Positions 34,597 through 45,491 of a stretch of DNA of 64,000 nt are shown here, in pieces. The notes beneath the pieces are model-generated. The model was not told the origin of the DNA. It saw only the letters and a list, made by a program, of their open reading frames with translations, and did no database searches. A program made the position numbers and the translations under genes. This stretch comes from Megalopta genalis (lineage: Eukaryota > Arthropoda > Insecta > Hymenoptera > Halictidae): NCBI RefSeq assembly GCF_051020955.1, contig NC_135013.1, forward strand, positions 31,093,802 through 31,157,801, given 5' to 3'. Position 1 is the stretch's first letter; each line of letters begins with the position of its first letter.

Positions 34597-34760
34597 CAGG
34601 AAATTCTCCCTAGTTCACCTTCAGGAGATTTATTCGATTTATTATTCGAGCCTTGCACCTCGTTTTTACAATCGTCGACAATCGGCAACTGTAAAAACGA
34701 GCCGCGAGATATCGTCCATTTTTGTTTAGAAGCCGACGGAAAATTGGGGAGAATTTTCCG
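34597..34760. mobile_element. Diverged family A MITE
   Basis: Ends CAGGAAATTCTCCCTAGTTC and GGGGAGAATTTTCCG have TA at 34595-34596 and 34761-34762. Inner arms are CCTCGTTTTTACAATCG and CAACTGTAAAAACGAGCCG. It is shorter than the main group and closer to the 2.5-kb copies (AATTCTCC instead of AATGTCTC). Confidence 0.72.
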
Positions 34761-35103
34761 TACTCGGAGAAAGTATAGAACGAAGCAGATTCGACGCGCG
34801 ATCTATCAATTATTGCACTAACCGGGACGGCTGACACGACGAACGAATAATGTTCGATCATCGGCGAACGACACGGCGCGTAAAAAAAACGTGCACGCGT
34901 CTTCCGTTTTCCGGACGAGATACACAGATGATACAGGTTTCAGCTCTGTTTTTACGATACGAACGTGACTTTCCCGGATATTTTCCAGGGATTGCGGTGC
35001 ACACTGTTTCTCGGTACGTCTCTCTTGGCCCGGCGATTCGATTCGCCGAAGGGACGAGCTTCTGATTCGGAACCGGTTCCGGAGGGTTTGTCCCGGGTCT
35101 TAA

Positions 35104-35422
35104 CACTTTATCGACCGCTAGCCTATTTATCGGCTTTTCGATTGCCAATGCTTATCGACCGATAGCCTATTAATCGACTTTTAGCTATCGACGGTTTTCG
35201 CTTCTTTACTGTTTTGTTAGTAGCTGACCTCCTGTATGCTGACCTGCCCATATTCTTATGAATTATAATTATAATAATTATATTATTATTTATTATTATT
35301 TTTAAAGGAATAAGCACAACACAATGAATAGCGAAAATTTAGCCGGTACTGGGAGCAAATGCGCGCGCGACTAAGCAGTCCTTACTGAGTGGCAGCCTCA
35401 ACCACGACCGGACGATAAAGTG
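35104..35422. mobile_element. TTAA-flanked piggyBac-like MITE, CACTTTATCG terminus
   Basis: TTAA at 35100-35103 and 35423-35426 flank ends CACTTTATCGACCG and CGGACGATAAAGTG (12 of 14 or better in inverse). The left part contains an imperfect 46-bp duplication (TATCGACCG(C/A)TAGCCTATT at 35109 and 35155). 319 bp, no coding capacity. This family is distinct from D, E and F. Confidence 0.82.
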
Positions 35423-35426
35423 TTAA

Positions 35427-37570
35427 TAACAATCGCGGTATCGTAAATCCGCGGCAACTACGGGACATAGAGCAGAATGGCCCGCGGAATTAGGCGGCGA
35501 GTTGGAACTTCGCGCCGTGATCTACGAGGAGTTCGCGGGTTTTTGCGAACAGTCAGCGCTTTATCCAGCCCATTAACGGATTCTCTAACGAACGCGGCGT
35601 TTCTAGAGGCAGCCCGGGAATCTTTCTTTCGTACAATAATCTCGGTATTAACTCTTTGATCGCGACTCGCTCTCGCAACATTGTGCACGCCGCGATAATT
35701 GCGGCTCGGTCGCCGCGGCTTATCGCGGCATGCTCGTCGACGAAAACCTGTTCGTTTGCAAACGGGATAACCGTTTAAAAATTGTACCGAACGACTTGAA
35801 TTATTTTCGTCAAAGCTAGACCGAGCTAACTAGATCAACGAGCGAGAAAGATTTTGCACAAATTGAAATTGGCTCGAACGATGTTGAACAAATGGTTTCT
35901 CAGCTTGGTCCTAACATCTCGGTTATCTCTAATTTTAGTCCGGCATCTCGACGAATATGCGACTCGCTTGGACCAATTTTGATACGATCATCCGTGTGTT
36001 GAAAGACGTCGACGCGGTTCCCGCGACGACTGAACACGACGACGTCGCGACGCTCGTAAACGGTCCGCGAATGAAACGATAAAATCTGACCCGACGAAGC
36101 ATACGAAATCGCGGGACCAACACGTCGGATTTGCAATTCGGAGAGCGACGGAGCGTCCCGGTGTGTTCTTTCCATGACGGCGCATCGAAAATAACCCGGC
36201 AGCATTTTCGATTCAGCTTGTCTCGCGCGGAATATTCGCGCGAGATGGGAGCGCGCGCGCGATTCACGGTAGGAGCGTGCGAGCGGTCCGACGGCATTAG
36301 CGTCGGCGGGACGATCTTCGAATAGACACAGAGGAGGTCGCCGTCGACGTTGAATAAGATAAGCCAATATTTTCAGAGCCGTCAGGGGCGAGAACCGGCG
36401 GTAGAAAAGCGGCGAGAAACGGCGAGGCCTTAAATGGTTAAAAGCGCGAAAAGTTGTTACAAAGCGGCCCCGGCGCGGCGAGGAGGGTGGCGACATCGAC
36501 GTCGACGACGACGACGACGACGGGAGCAAAACTGCTCCCGTTTTTCCGTCGTGAAAGCAGCTTTCGCGGAAACTCCCGCAGCAACCCTGGTACCCATCGG
36601 CGCTTTGCATTTGCGGCGAACAGTTTTAATCCACTTCCGTTCTCGCCTCCGGTTCCGCGTCGATACTTCTCCGCTCGGTTCGTTATTTTCGGCTCGCGCT
36701 TCGATCTGTCCGCTTCGCTCGCGGCCGCCTCTCGCTTCGCATCCGATCGATACGAAAGCGCGGCACGGGTTATTTTAATGAAGCCGGTTGTTACGTGCAT
36801 GAATAGCGAGATTGTAATAATGTTACGCGGTAAATCAGAAGCGCGGAATCCGATTCCGCGCCGCGAACGACCGAAACCGAATAGACCGACCGAAACGATG
36901 CACCGGTGGTCCATTCATTCCGCGAACTGTTTATTTATCGGCGCGCGCGATTATTCGAGGAACCGGATCGTTCGCGATCGAACCGCAAACCGCTGTTATA
37001 TTTAACTTCTCCGAGACGAGTATCGATAACAACAGCGCCGCGCAGCGAGTTTATTGCTCTTTAATCGAACCCACGGAAAGTTCAAAGATATGCAGCGAAA
37101 TGTATTTTAAAATCGGTTTCGAGGTAACTCTTCTCGAAATTCGATCGTGTTCATCTGGGCTATCGGTAAGGTTTTCTCGATATTTCGCAACGATATCGTA
37201 GAGATCTTTGATTCAAGATTGCCCTACGTTAAAGCGGACCCTTCGAGCTTTAATTTAAGCTCAATTGGGTTCAGAAATTCCTACGGGAAAGTGGCTTAAA
37301 TACGACATGAAGCGTAACTTTATAATCGAGTCATTTGTCTCCGAGCAATCGGTCGAGACTTTTTGATCTCTTTCCAGACGATACCGTAAATATTTGAACA
37401 TCGAAATTACCCCAATTCGAATCGGGCATTTCAAGCTTTAATTCGAGTCTAACAGTGCCTAAAAAATTCTACGGAAACACATTTGGAATCCGACATGAAC
37501 GATGCCTTCAAAGTCGAGTCATTTTTCTACGAGCAACATGGTTTACAATTTACAAAAATTCCCGCGGTTT
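35427..37570. other. GC-rich single-copy DNA, no gene recognised
   Basis: Includes a GACGAC run at 36500-36520 and overlapping frames on both strands (35900-36610 minus, 36454-37005 plus). None resembles a known family. 37070-37480 has paired 'TTCGAGCTTTAATTTAAGCTC'-like segments (37225 and 37425), suggesting an old duplication. Confidence 0.35.
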
Positions 37571-37577
37571 CGTATCA

Positions 37578-37768
37578 CAGTAACGTCTCCCTAATTAAAG
37601 CTGAGATTGTGCAGAAAAGGTGGACAATTCGGGAAGCGGAGATACGATTATTCGAGCTTTGCGGCTCGTTTTTTATAATTGTTGAAAATCGGTAACCATA
37701 AAAACGAGTCGCGAGGCTCGAATAATCGTATCTCCTCTTCCCGAATTGTCCATTACTATAGACATTAC
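37578..37768. mobile_element. Family A MITE with decayed right end
   Basis: Left end CAGTAACGTCTCCCTAATTA. The inner arms GCGGCTCGTTTTTTATAATT and CATAAAAACGAGTCGCGAGG pair well. The right end is shortened to CCATTACTATAGACATTACT. It abuts the following composite element. Confidence 0.82.
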
Positions 37769-37772
37769 TATA

Positions 37773-38235
37773 CAGTAAAGCCTCCCTAATTGACGCTCAG
37801 ATTGTCCACAAAAATGGACAATTCGGGAAGAGAGGAGATACGATGATTCGAGCCTTGCGGCTTTTTCAAATTGCTTGAGGTTTTTATAATTGTTGACAAT
37901 TCGTACAAAAACAAAAAATTGTTGTACAATGTCTCAAAATGCTTTCCCATAACTTCGAGTCAAACGTTGCACCTACTGATAACAGAAAAAGTGGCCGATT
38001 GACACTGAACGCCTATTACAGTAATGTCTCTCTAATTGACGCTCAGATCTTCCACAAAAGTGGACGATTCGGGAAGAGATGAGATACGATTATTCGAGCC
38101 TTGCGGTTCGTTCTCATAGTTACGAGTTGTCAACAACTATAAAAACGAGCTGCAGGGCTCGAAAAATCGTGTCTCCTCTCCCCAAATTGTCCATTTCTGT
38201 GGACAATCCGAGCGCCAATTAGGGAGACATTGCTG
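37773..38235. mobile_element. Composite family A element (inverse of 14.33-14.79 kb)
   Basis: A left family A half (CAGTAAAGCCTCCCTAATTG) leads into a spacer (TTGTACAATGTCTC to GACACTGAACGCCTATTA). A complete family A palindrome follows (38019-38235, TA at 38017-38018 and 38236-38237). The order and spacer match the reverse complement of 14333-14785. The inner complete copy may have inserted into, or recombined with, a longer relative, and the composite was then copied as one. Confidence 0.87.
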
Positions 38236-38239
38236 TACT

Positions 38240-38960
38240 CCTCGAAACAACAGCTGCGACGAAAACGCGCTTAAGTTCTATAATAACCGCCCGACTCAAC
38301 AAAAAAGAAAAAAAAAGCGCAACGAAACTGAACAAAAATAGAGCAGCGAACGCCTCTAATTACCTAGGTAAAATTAGCGCGGCGGCACGCTTAACGCGGG
38401 CTGCATAGCGCTCGCGGCTCAGAGTCGAGCGCAGAATGGCGGGGGGCTAATCAGGGAAAGCGCGGGTCGGAAAGAAAGCCCGCGTTACTTACGGCCGGCG
38501 ACCTTCAATTTCTCGCGCGGTCGCCCCCGCCAAAGCTTGCTTTCCGGCGCGGTGGGCACGGCAAACAGTCCGGCGGCGTCGGCGACAAAGCCCCGAGAGT
38601 GACGCGCGGAAGTGGGTCCCGCGGGGGATGATGAGGCGGCGAGTCCGGGGGTGATTGCCGAGCGTGTACACTGCGGCGGCAGTCTCTTTCGGAATCTCCG
38701 GTTGCGCGACGAGCCGCGAGAACGAGGCGCGCGAGCGGCTGAGTCCACGAATCGTCTCGGCAGATTGTGGCAAATATTTGCGGGAGGACGGGCGCGAGTT
38801 CGACGCGGCGTCGGCTCGCGCGCGTCGCCGGCTCCGCGAGCCCTCGAAAAGAGGATAATAAGCCGGGTACACGAGCCCGGCGACGATTCCGCGCAGCAGG
38901 CGCGCCGGGTAACCGAGGCTAAACAGCTCGACCCATCTTTTTATCCCTTAACGAGCATAC
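38240..38960. other. GC-rich block, possible exon not resolved
   Basis: On minus, a perfect GTAAGT donor lies at about 38491-38486, after an open stretch reading GFVADAAGLFAVPTAPESK. Acceptors upstream are weak, and its phase does not match the 13.2-kb exon in that frame. I leave it uncalled. Confidence 0.3.
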
Positions 38961-38964
38961 ATAT

Positions 38965-39035
38965 GTATATATAAAGAGATAGAGAGAGGAAAAGGGAGAG
39001 AGAGAGAGAGAGGGAGAAAGGGAAACGGAGAAAAT
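38965..39035. repeat. GA-rich purine tract
   Basis: TATATATAAAGAG leads into GAGAGA/GGGAGA repeats over about 65 bp. Confidence 0.85.
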
Positions 39036-39433
39036 GGAAGAGAAGCAGGGAGAGTTAATTCAGTGTTCCGCGCGCGAGGCTAAATACCCTCGACCAGTGA
39101 TTTTTCCGGGCGCTGGAAAGGGGTCCAGCCGCGGGGAGATTAATGGGCGCCGAACGGGCGGCGTTGCTCGGTGAAACGGGCCCGATCGGGACAGCCCGCC
39201 CGCGCGCGCGGGAACCTCCGCCCCCCCGCATACAGGATTTCGCAATTATCCGCGGCCACCGCGGCCCGCCGGATGAAAGCAGCCGCTTCGACAACGTCCG
39301 ACAACGCTCTCTGTGTTCTTCCTTGCCGTCGGGTTGAAGCGCTTACACGCGCGAACAGCCGCCGCCAGCGTCGTTTGCCCTCCGGCTACGGGTCCGCGCG
39401 TTCGACGAATCGATAGAGAGGCGAGAGGATTAC

Positions 39434-39497
39434 CTTTGGCCGAGCCAGAAGCGTCGTCGTCCCGGCACCAGCATCCGCACCGCCAACGACTCGCATC
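39434..39497 (-). CDS. Candidate small internal exon
   Basis: On minus, a good acceptor (TCTCCTTTTTCGTCCGCGCAG, AG at 39499-39498) and donor (CCAAAG/GTAATC, GT at 39433-39432) bound 64 bp. In the frame that matches the 13205-13400 exon it reads CESLAVRMLVPGRRRFWLGQ plus AG, which completes Ser with that exon's leading C. All three frames of this short exon are open, so the phase match alone proves little. The other frames are Arg/Asp- or Gly/Ala-rich. If real, the intron to 13.4 kb would be about 26 kb. I do not recognise the protein. Confidence 0.28.
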
Positions 39498-39499
39498 CT

Positions 39500-39900
39500 G
39501 CGCGGACGAAAAAGGAGAATGACGCGCGGCCGACGTCTGTCTAAGGACCCGTCTGTCCGCCCGACGATGACTGGCTCTACTGCGGTTCGACCAAATCATC
39601 GGATACGCTACTCGGACAATCGTGTCTTGTGTTTCTATGACATCAAGGTGTTCGTTAATTTCGGTGTCGCGCACACGGGCGACTGCGGTTTCTTTTCTGC
39701 CATAGCCATGCGAGAGAAGATAGTCGTATGTGCTCCTCGGAAAAAATGGTTAATCGGTTAAAAACGGTCTCTGTTAAACGGTTGCTTGTTAGGGGGATCT
39801 GCGGGCGGGGAGGGGAACGGTCGGGGAACGGATGCTTGCCGGACACGCGGGCTTGTTTACGATGACAGCGGTGGGATACGGGAATTGGGGAATACGCGCG
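39500..39900. other. No gene recognised
   Basis: Unique mixed sequence. On the exon model it would be the upstream intron on the minus strand. Confidence 0.35.
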
Positions 39901-39904
39901 AGGT

Positions 39905-40125
39905 TTGCTGTAATTTCTCCGCGATTGGTGCTGAGATTGCGGACGAGAATGGAGAATTTGGGGACAGAGATTTTGTTCGAGTTTCGCGGCTCGTTTTTAT
40001 CGTCAATCAATTTTTGGCAATCGGCGACTGCAAAAATGAGCGCGAGGCTCGAACAGAGCTCGTATCTTCTCTGCCGAAATTTTCTATTTTTGTAAGCTGA
40101 GCGACGATTGTGGTGAATTTACTTT
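39905..40125. mobile_element. Strongly diverged family A MITE
   Basis: TGTAATTTCTCCGCGATTGG opens it, then GGAGAATTTGGGGACAGAGA, CGCGGCTCGTTTTTATCG, GCGCGAGGCTCGAACAGAGC and TTTTCTATTTTTGTAAGCTG appear in family order. Both ends have lost clear CAGT/TA signals. Confidence 0.7.
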
Positions 40126-40129
40126 ACAG

Positions 40130-40760
40130 CGATTCGAGAGTTCGCGAATTAATCAGATTTTTATGGGAGATTATTATTATCAGATTTTTAACCGGACGAT
40201 TTTTATGAATTTTGTAACTCCCGAAGTTGCACTTTCTCGAGAACTTTTACAATGTTTCTGCGAAACTCCTAGGTTATTTATCTATTATATAAGAACATAA
40301 TTCCATCACGTAAGAGTAATAAGACCACGCGATCAAAATTAGAATAACCGGTGTCCAGGTAACGGTCTTCGTAAACCTCCAACAAGCATGGTCTTGCTTT
40401 CCCATGCTGTACGCTTTTCGAACACAATTATCTATTGCATAAAATTCTACGCTATTTATCCGATCTCTAGTCATGACTGGACTGCAGGTTTTTTATGAGG
40501 AAAGCGAGCTGATTGAATAGCAAAAAGTATATGCGGGGGAGAAGTTCAACGATGCTGTTCGATTTTTGTGAGCTGATTAAAATCGCTAATACTTCAACGG
40601 TCGAGACAGAAACATAAAACATTTCATGAAATTAACGAATTTGATTCAATTACATTAACATTGCAAGGCAAAGTTATATGACGTCGATTACTTTTTGAGC
40701 ATTCCTATCTCTTGCGAATCTAATTCTGTCACTCATGTCTGGGTGACGCGACAGTCATAC
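40130..40760. other. AT-leaning unique DNA, no gene seen
   Basis: No recognised repeat, exon or RNA gene. Confidence 0.4.
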
Positions 40761-40768
40761 GTTATTAA

Positions 40769-41008
40769 CCCTTTGCACTCGAGTGGCGACTCTGAGGCAC
40801 CGCTGAGATTGTTACACCGCGTTCCAAGATCATCTCTATATTAAGAAAGTTCAGATTGAAAAAATTGTTAAGAGCGTGACTGTTGCACGAGTCGCCGGAA
40901 GACTCAATTTCACACGCATAAAATGCACTTTGTCGCATAAAATGGAGATACTGTGAGCCCGAAATGTTATTTTAGATTTACAGTTAAAATGACTTCGAGT
41001 GCAAAGGG
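40769..41008. mobile_element. Family D piggyBac-like MITE, intact
   Basis: TTAA at 40765-40768 and 41009-41012 flank exact inverted ends CCCTTTGCACTCGA and TCGAGTGCAAAGGG. It shares interior order with 17272-17517. 240 bp, no open frame of interest. Confidence 0.9.
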
Positions 41009-41019
41009 TTAATAATGCA

Positions 41020-41170
41020 AATAGGATAGATTTTAATGATTTAATAAATAATGATATAATAATCATGATGTAATAAAAAAGTAAAAATAATATAAGATAT
41101 AATAAAATGATATGATAATAATAATACTGATACAAGAAATAAAAATTATGATACAATTACGATACATTTT
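41020..41170. repeat. AT-rich simple sequence
   Basis: Irregular TAATAATGATATAATAAT sequence ends in a T-run at 41167-41178. Confidence 0.75.
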
Positions 41171-41179
41171 TTTTTTTAA

Positions 41180-41630
41180 ACTACCGAATCGATTTCTTGT
41201 TGTTGCAACCGAGATAAAAGGATCCGCAGTCCAGTTACGACAAAAATACTAGTTCGCACAAAAAAGAATGACAACAGAATTTATCAGCCGTTCGCTCGTA
41301 GTCTAGATCATTTCCGATCGTTCGGCAAATTTGAAAGTCGCTTACGAAGAAACGACATAATTACTTCCGCCGTGCCTGCATGGGAACTCCCCCACGTGAA
41401 GGGCCGTGCCAAGTTTCGTTAAACCTCTCGTTCCGGGTGACTTGGTCGACGATGTGTCTGCCGTCGTGCCGATCGCTGCCGTACAGCTGCTTATGCAATT
41501 TCATTGACCTCTCCGCGAACGATCGAGGATCTACGGCCACGAAGCGACGCCGAAGCGACGCGGCGTTGCGAATCTCTGCGGTTGCATTCCGCTGACGCTT
41601 ATTCGGGTCAATTCTGTCTTCACCGAGCAC
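41180..41630. other. Unique DNA without recognised gene
   Basis: Frames on both strands at 41361-41630 overlap. No family resemblance is seen. Confidence 0.35.
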
Positions 41631-41634
41631 TTCA

Positions 41635-41763
41635 CACTAAACCTACCAAGCAGTAATATTACGTGGCATGTGCTGCTTCACGAAAGTGAGAAGACCGAAT
41701 TTATTTGGAATTTGTCAAGTTTTTATTATAAGACAATAAAAAATATAACTCCAATAATATAGC

Positions 41764-41825
<62 letters not shown>

Positions 41826-42081
41826 GCTATATTATTGGAGTTATATTATGGTCTTATATATATTGGAGCTATATTATTGGAGTTATATTATGGTCTTATA
41901 ATAAAAACTTGACAAATTCCAAATAAATTCGGTCTTCTCACTTTCGTGAAGCAGCACATGCCATATATATATATAGCTCCAATAATATAACTTATTCAAG
42001 CGTTTTCCACGAAAGAGTGGAAAGAGTTTTTCAGAATTGCAAAATAAGAAAGCGGTCACTTTGACCGCGGTAGGTTTAGTG
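41635..42081. mobile_element. Family E piggyBac-like element with terminal CACTAAACCTACC
   Basis: The left end CACTAAACCTACC (after TTCA, a decayed TTAA) and right end GGTAGGTTTAGTG (before TTAA at 42082-42085) are perfect 13-bp inverses. The right subterminal part has CGGTCACTTTGACCGCGG. The interior is largely a long palindrome with a TA array. No transposase. Confidence 0.82.
41664..41963. repeat. 300-bp palindrome with perfect 71-bp outer arms and (TA)n core
   Basis: The left arm 41664-41734 begins TGGCATGTGCTGCTTCACGA. It is the exact inverse of 41893-41963. Inner arms ATAACTCCAATAATATAGC pair with TTGGAGCTATATTATTGGAG, which is present twice on the right. The core is an uninterrupted TA run (about 41768-41820). 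Another AGCTCCAATAATATAAC follows at 41974. Confidence 0.9.
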
Positions 42082-42113
42082 TTAAATTCGTCAGGATCGT
42101 TCCGTCCCCACTA

Positions 42114-42567
42114 CAGTAATGTCTCCCTAACTGACGCTCAGATTGTCCACAAAACTGGACAATTTGAGAGGAGGAGACACGATTGTCCGAGCGCCGCTGC
42201 ATCTAGTTTTGTATAATTGAGCCTTTTATTTTAAAAGTGGCATAAGTCACTTTGTTTTTAAGTCGATATATTTAAGGGTTTACGTTTTAACACGTTTCAA
42301 AATATGGATGCTAACTTTCGAGAAGATTTACTTGTATTTGTTATCTCAGGCTACTGATATTTTTCTCGGTATAAATAATTCCGTATAAACATTAAAAAAT
42401 CACCACTTTTCATTACGGTAAAGTGACCTATGCCACTTTCAAAATAAACGGCTCAATCGTTGACAATCGGTAACTATAAAAATGAGCCGCAAGGCTCGAA
42501 CAATCGTATCTCCTCCTCCCAAATTGTCCAATTTCGTGGACAATCATCAATTAGAGAGACATTACTG
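42114..42567. mobile_element. Family A MITE split by a nested element
   Basis: Left end CAGTAATGTCTCCCTAACTG (TA at 42112-42113), right end CATCAATTAGAGAGACATTACTG in part (TA at 42568-42569). Removing 42216-42457 restores family A order, with the centre GTTGACAATCGGTAACTATA lying after the insertion. Confidence 0.87.
42216..42457. mobile_element. Nested MITE with ATTGAGCC terminal repeats
   Basis: 242 bp. The left end ATTGAGCCTTTTATTTTAAA continues with AGTGGCATAAGTCACTT. The right end is the inverse of ATTGAGCCGTTTATTTTGAA followed by AGTGGCATAGGTCACTT, so the inverted repeats are about 37 bp with four or so mismatches. The interior is AT-rich without coding. I cannot fix the target duplication, so the superfamily is unassigned. 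Confidence 0.83.
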
Positions 42568-42574
42568 TATACGT

Positions 42575-43436
42575 TGATCGCGTTGCCCTCCCCGAATTTG
42601 CCGTCGCGTTTTCCCCAAAAAGAAAAAAGAAAAAGAAAACAAAGTCCACCGGCTTTCCCGTCACACCCGGATAATCCGAGTTAGGCGACCGTCTCGCGCT
42701 ACCCCTTTATAGGCATTAAAGTGGACGTTGGTCCGCAGGCAGGTCCTGCATTCGGCATCGATCGGCAGTTCGAGGATTTAAGACGGCTAAAACTGGCGCT
42801 TTTGCAAATGTATTCCGCTGTTTCAGCCGTCGTCGACTCGTTTTACGATGCACGATACCCCTTCCCCGCCCCCCACGGAAAATACGAGACATTCCGGGAT
42901 CGATTTATCCGACGCGATGGAAACCGGATAGGAAACCTGATTTCGTAGACCGGCGGGTCGGAGGGGGAGGCGAGCGTCGTTAGCGAAAAATTGCGTTCCC
43001 GATCTGCGCGGCTCGCGTCAGCCTCGACACGAAGTTCAGCAAGCACAAGGTCGGCCAACTTCAACGAGTCCGATCCGGCGAACGCGCCAGATATCGCGAC
43101 CGATTTCCCCCAAGGTCCCCCCCTCCCCCTCGACTGCGTGGTTCCCAGGAACGAGAGGATCGCGGAGGATTTCGGCGAGGATATCGCGGTCTTGGAAGGG
43201 CTCGTCGAGCGATTGGGCCGGGACAGGAGAAGCGACACCGATGGAAAATGGAAGGTCGGCTGGAAAACGGAACAATTACATTTCTCCGGTCAGGAGGATG
43301 GAGTAGCAAAAGCATCGGCATGAGCGGCGGCAGGTGAAACGGAGGAAGGCAGGATGAGGATGGAACAAAAGGCGGCGCTCGGTGAGCAATATCGCGCACA
43401 CAAAAGCGTCGGAATGCAAAAGCAAAAGAGGAACGT
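42575..43436. other. GC-mixed single-copy DNA
   Basis: A plus frame (42991-43323) reads as an acidic/basic mix but overlaps minus frames and has no recognised motif. No RNA gene is seen. Confidence 0.35.
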
Positions 43437-43701
43437 AGAGAGGGGGAAGAAGGAGAGAGAAAGAGAGAGAGAGAGAGAGGAGAAGAGTGCGGTGGCCAGT
43501 CGAAGCGATATATCTCGTCGGAGGTCCAGAAGCGAGGCCAGGCCAGGCCGGCGAGCAGAAGAGAGGCCATAAGCGAAAAGCGATAGGCGAGAGAGTCAGC
43601 TCGAGCGTTGAAAGGGACGCGGTCTGCCCGCGATCGCGCGTGTCGCTTCAAAACAAAGAGGCCTGGCCGGCGAAAGAGACATTGAACACTTAACAGAGAG
43701 A

Positions 43702-43744
<43 letters not shown>

Positions 43745-43780
43745 AGAGAGAGAGAAAGAGAGTGAAAGAGAGAGGAGCGA
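43437..43780. repeat. GA-rich arrays on plus strand
   Basis: (GA)n runs at 43437-43486 and 43694-43776 are separated by unique purine-leaning sequence. Opposite frames read Ser/Leu by composition. Confidence 0.9.
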
Positions 43781-45257
43781 GCAGTGAGACACAGAACACA
43801 GTTCAGCGCAACGTGGCATCGAAGGTGGTTCCGTGCCAGGGCTGGTCCATTCTTACGGGCCTCGATCGATGCGATTTCGATGCGGACGAGAACGAAAAAA
43901 AGAGAAAAGAGAAAAAAGAGGAGAACGGTGACGTATAGACAGACAGACAGCGGCGCAAGGTGAGAGGAAGCTCGCGCTTGTCCCGATGCTCTCCGTCGAG
44001 ACGGTCCGAGACTCTCGGCTTCGTGCCAATGGCATCTGTTCTACGGCCGGTATTTCTCTTTCTCGTCTGATCCACTCGATTAGCTCGGCCGCATATTCGC
44101 GAGGCCTCTCGGCGCGTCTTCGCCTTCGGCGGCGGGCGGTTTGTCGCCGAAATGCCGCGGCCGAGCGCGTCGCACGCGGCTTCAGCTCCGTTCCATGCGA
44201 AACTCTGTTACGGCCTGAACACCTAAATCGCACGGGCTCTCGCGCGCGCCTTCGCCTCCTCTCTCGCGCGCAAGAAGAGACGCGTAAAAAACACGCGCGC
44301 ACACCGACGATAAGAGAGAGAGAGACGCGCGCGCGAGATCAACGCGTAAAGAGACGACGAGTGCGTCGCGTTCGCGCAGAGAGACAAACACGGTGCGCGC
44401 CGGTGCGTTCAGCGTCGCGACGACGGGCGAATCTAGCCGCGATCGCCGTTGATCTATCGAAGGATACTCATCTGCTGTTTCCTGCGGCGGCTCCTCTTTC
44501 CGCGGCAGCTGCTTCCCCCTCCGTCCCGGGATCGCGGCCGAAGATCGCGCTCCAATTTCCGTCACTGCACTGATCCTGGTGTACGGCGGCACCACTCGCG
44601 CCGCGTTACTTCGGCAACAGCCATCGTCGTCTCGGGACAATCGTTTCGCGAGACTGCGCGTATTCCACTCTATATGCAAAACGGTCTCCAGTCCGCGGAG
44701 AGGAGAACCGCGGGGGGACGGCCTGCCGTCGCAGCGAAGACGCCGAGCGCGGCCTTTCGACTGCGAAAAGAACGAACGCGGCCGGCCGCGGCCGCGGACA
44801 CGATTCGAATTCGCGTGCCGAAGAAGCTCCGCTCTGCGAGCCGCGCAGACGCTCCGCGGCCAAGTAAGTCCGAGGAAGAGGCGGGCGGCCGATTAACCGG
44901 CGCCGACGACGCTCCTCGCTCCCCCCCCCCGTTCCCTTCGCGCCGCTCCGCGCCAAGCTGCTCCGCGCTGCTCCGCACCGCGCCGCTCCAGCTCCTTGCT
45001 GCTCTCCTGGAGCACCGCCCGACTCTCCTGGCCGCCCGTGCTCGCACAGCCGGCGACGAGACACGACCGCGACTAGTACCAGGGACGCGCCAAGTCCCAC
45101 TGCGGCCGGAATTCGCGCAGCCCGTTGCACATCGCGCAACATGCTTCCACGAATCGGCCACGTGTTGTGTACGGATGCGCGACACTCCGCCGCGCCGAGC
45201 CCTCGAGCCGTCGAACCGAAATTCACCGCGATACCACGGACCGATGCTATCAGCCGT
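43781..45257. other. CpG-rich block between GA and CT arrays; possible promoter or 5' leader
   Basis: A dense CpG block of about 1.5 kb with many overlapping Arg/Ser/Ala-rich frames. A donor-like CAA/GTAAGT lies on plus (GT at 44864-44865), which could close a leader exon, but I see no start site or coding sequence to go with it. The symmetrical flanking GA and CT arrays are notable. Confidence 0.35.
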
Positions 45258-45491
45258 CCCTCTTTTCTCTTCCTCTCTCTCTCTCGCTCTCTCTCGCTCT
45301 CTCGCTCTCCGCGCTCTCTCGCACTCTCTCTCTCTCTCGCTCTCTCTCGCGCTCTTTCGCTCTCTCGTTCTCTCTCGCTGTCTCTCGCGCTCTTTCGCTC
45401 TCTCGTTCTCTCTCGCTCTCTCTCGCACTCTCTCGCTTTCTCTCTCTCCGCGCTCTCTCGCTATCTCGCCCTCCCTCGCTTTCTCTCTCTC

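Noticed and set aside
38485..38748. Minus-strand exon ending at a perfect GTAAGT donor
   Set aside because: The protein-like frame ends in a phase that does not join the 13.2-kb exon, and no strong acceptor bounds it upstream. Left as an uncertain region.
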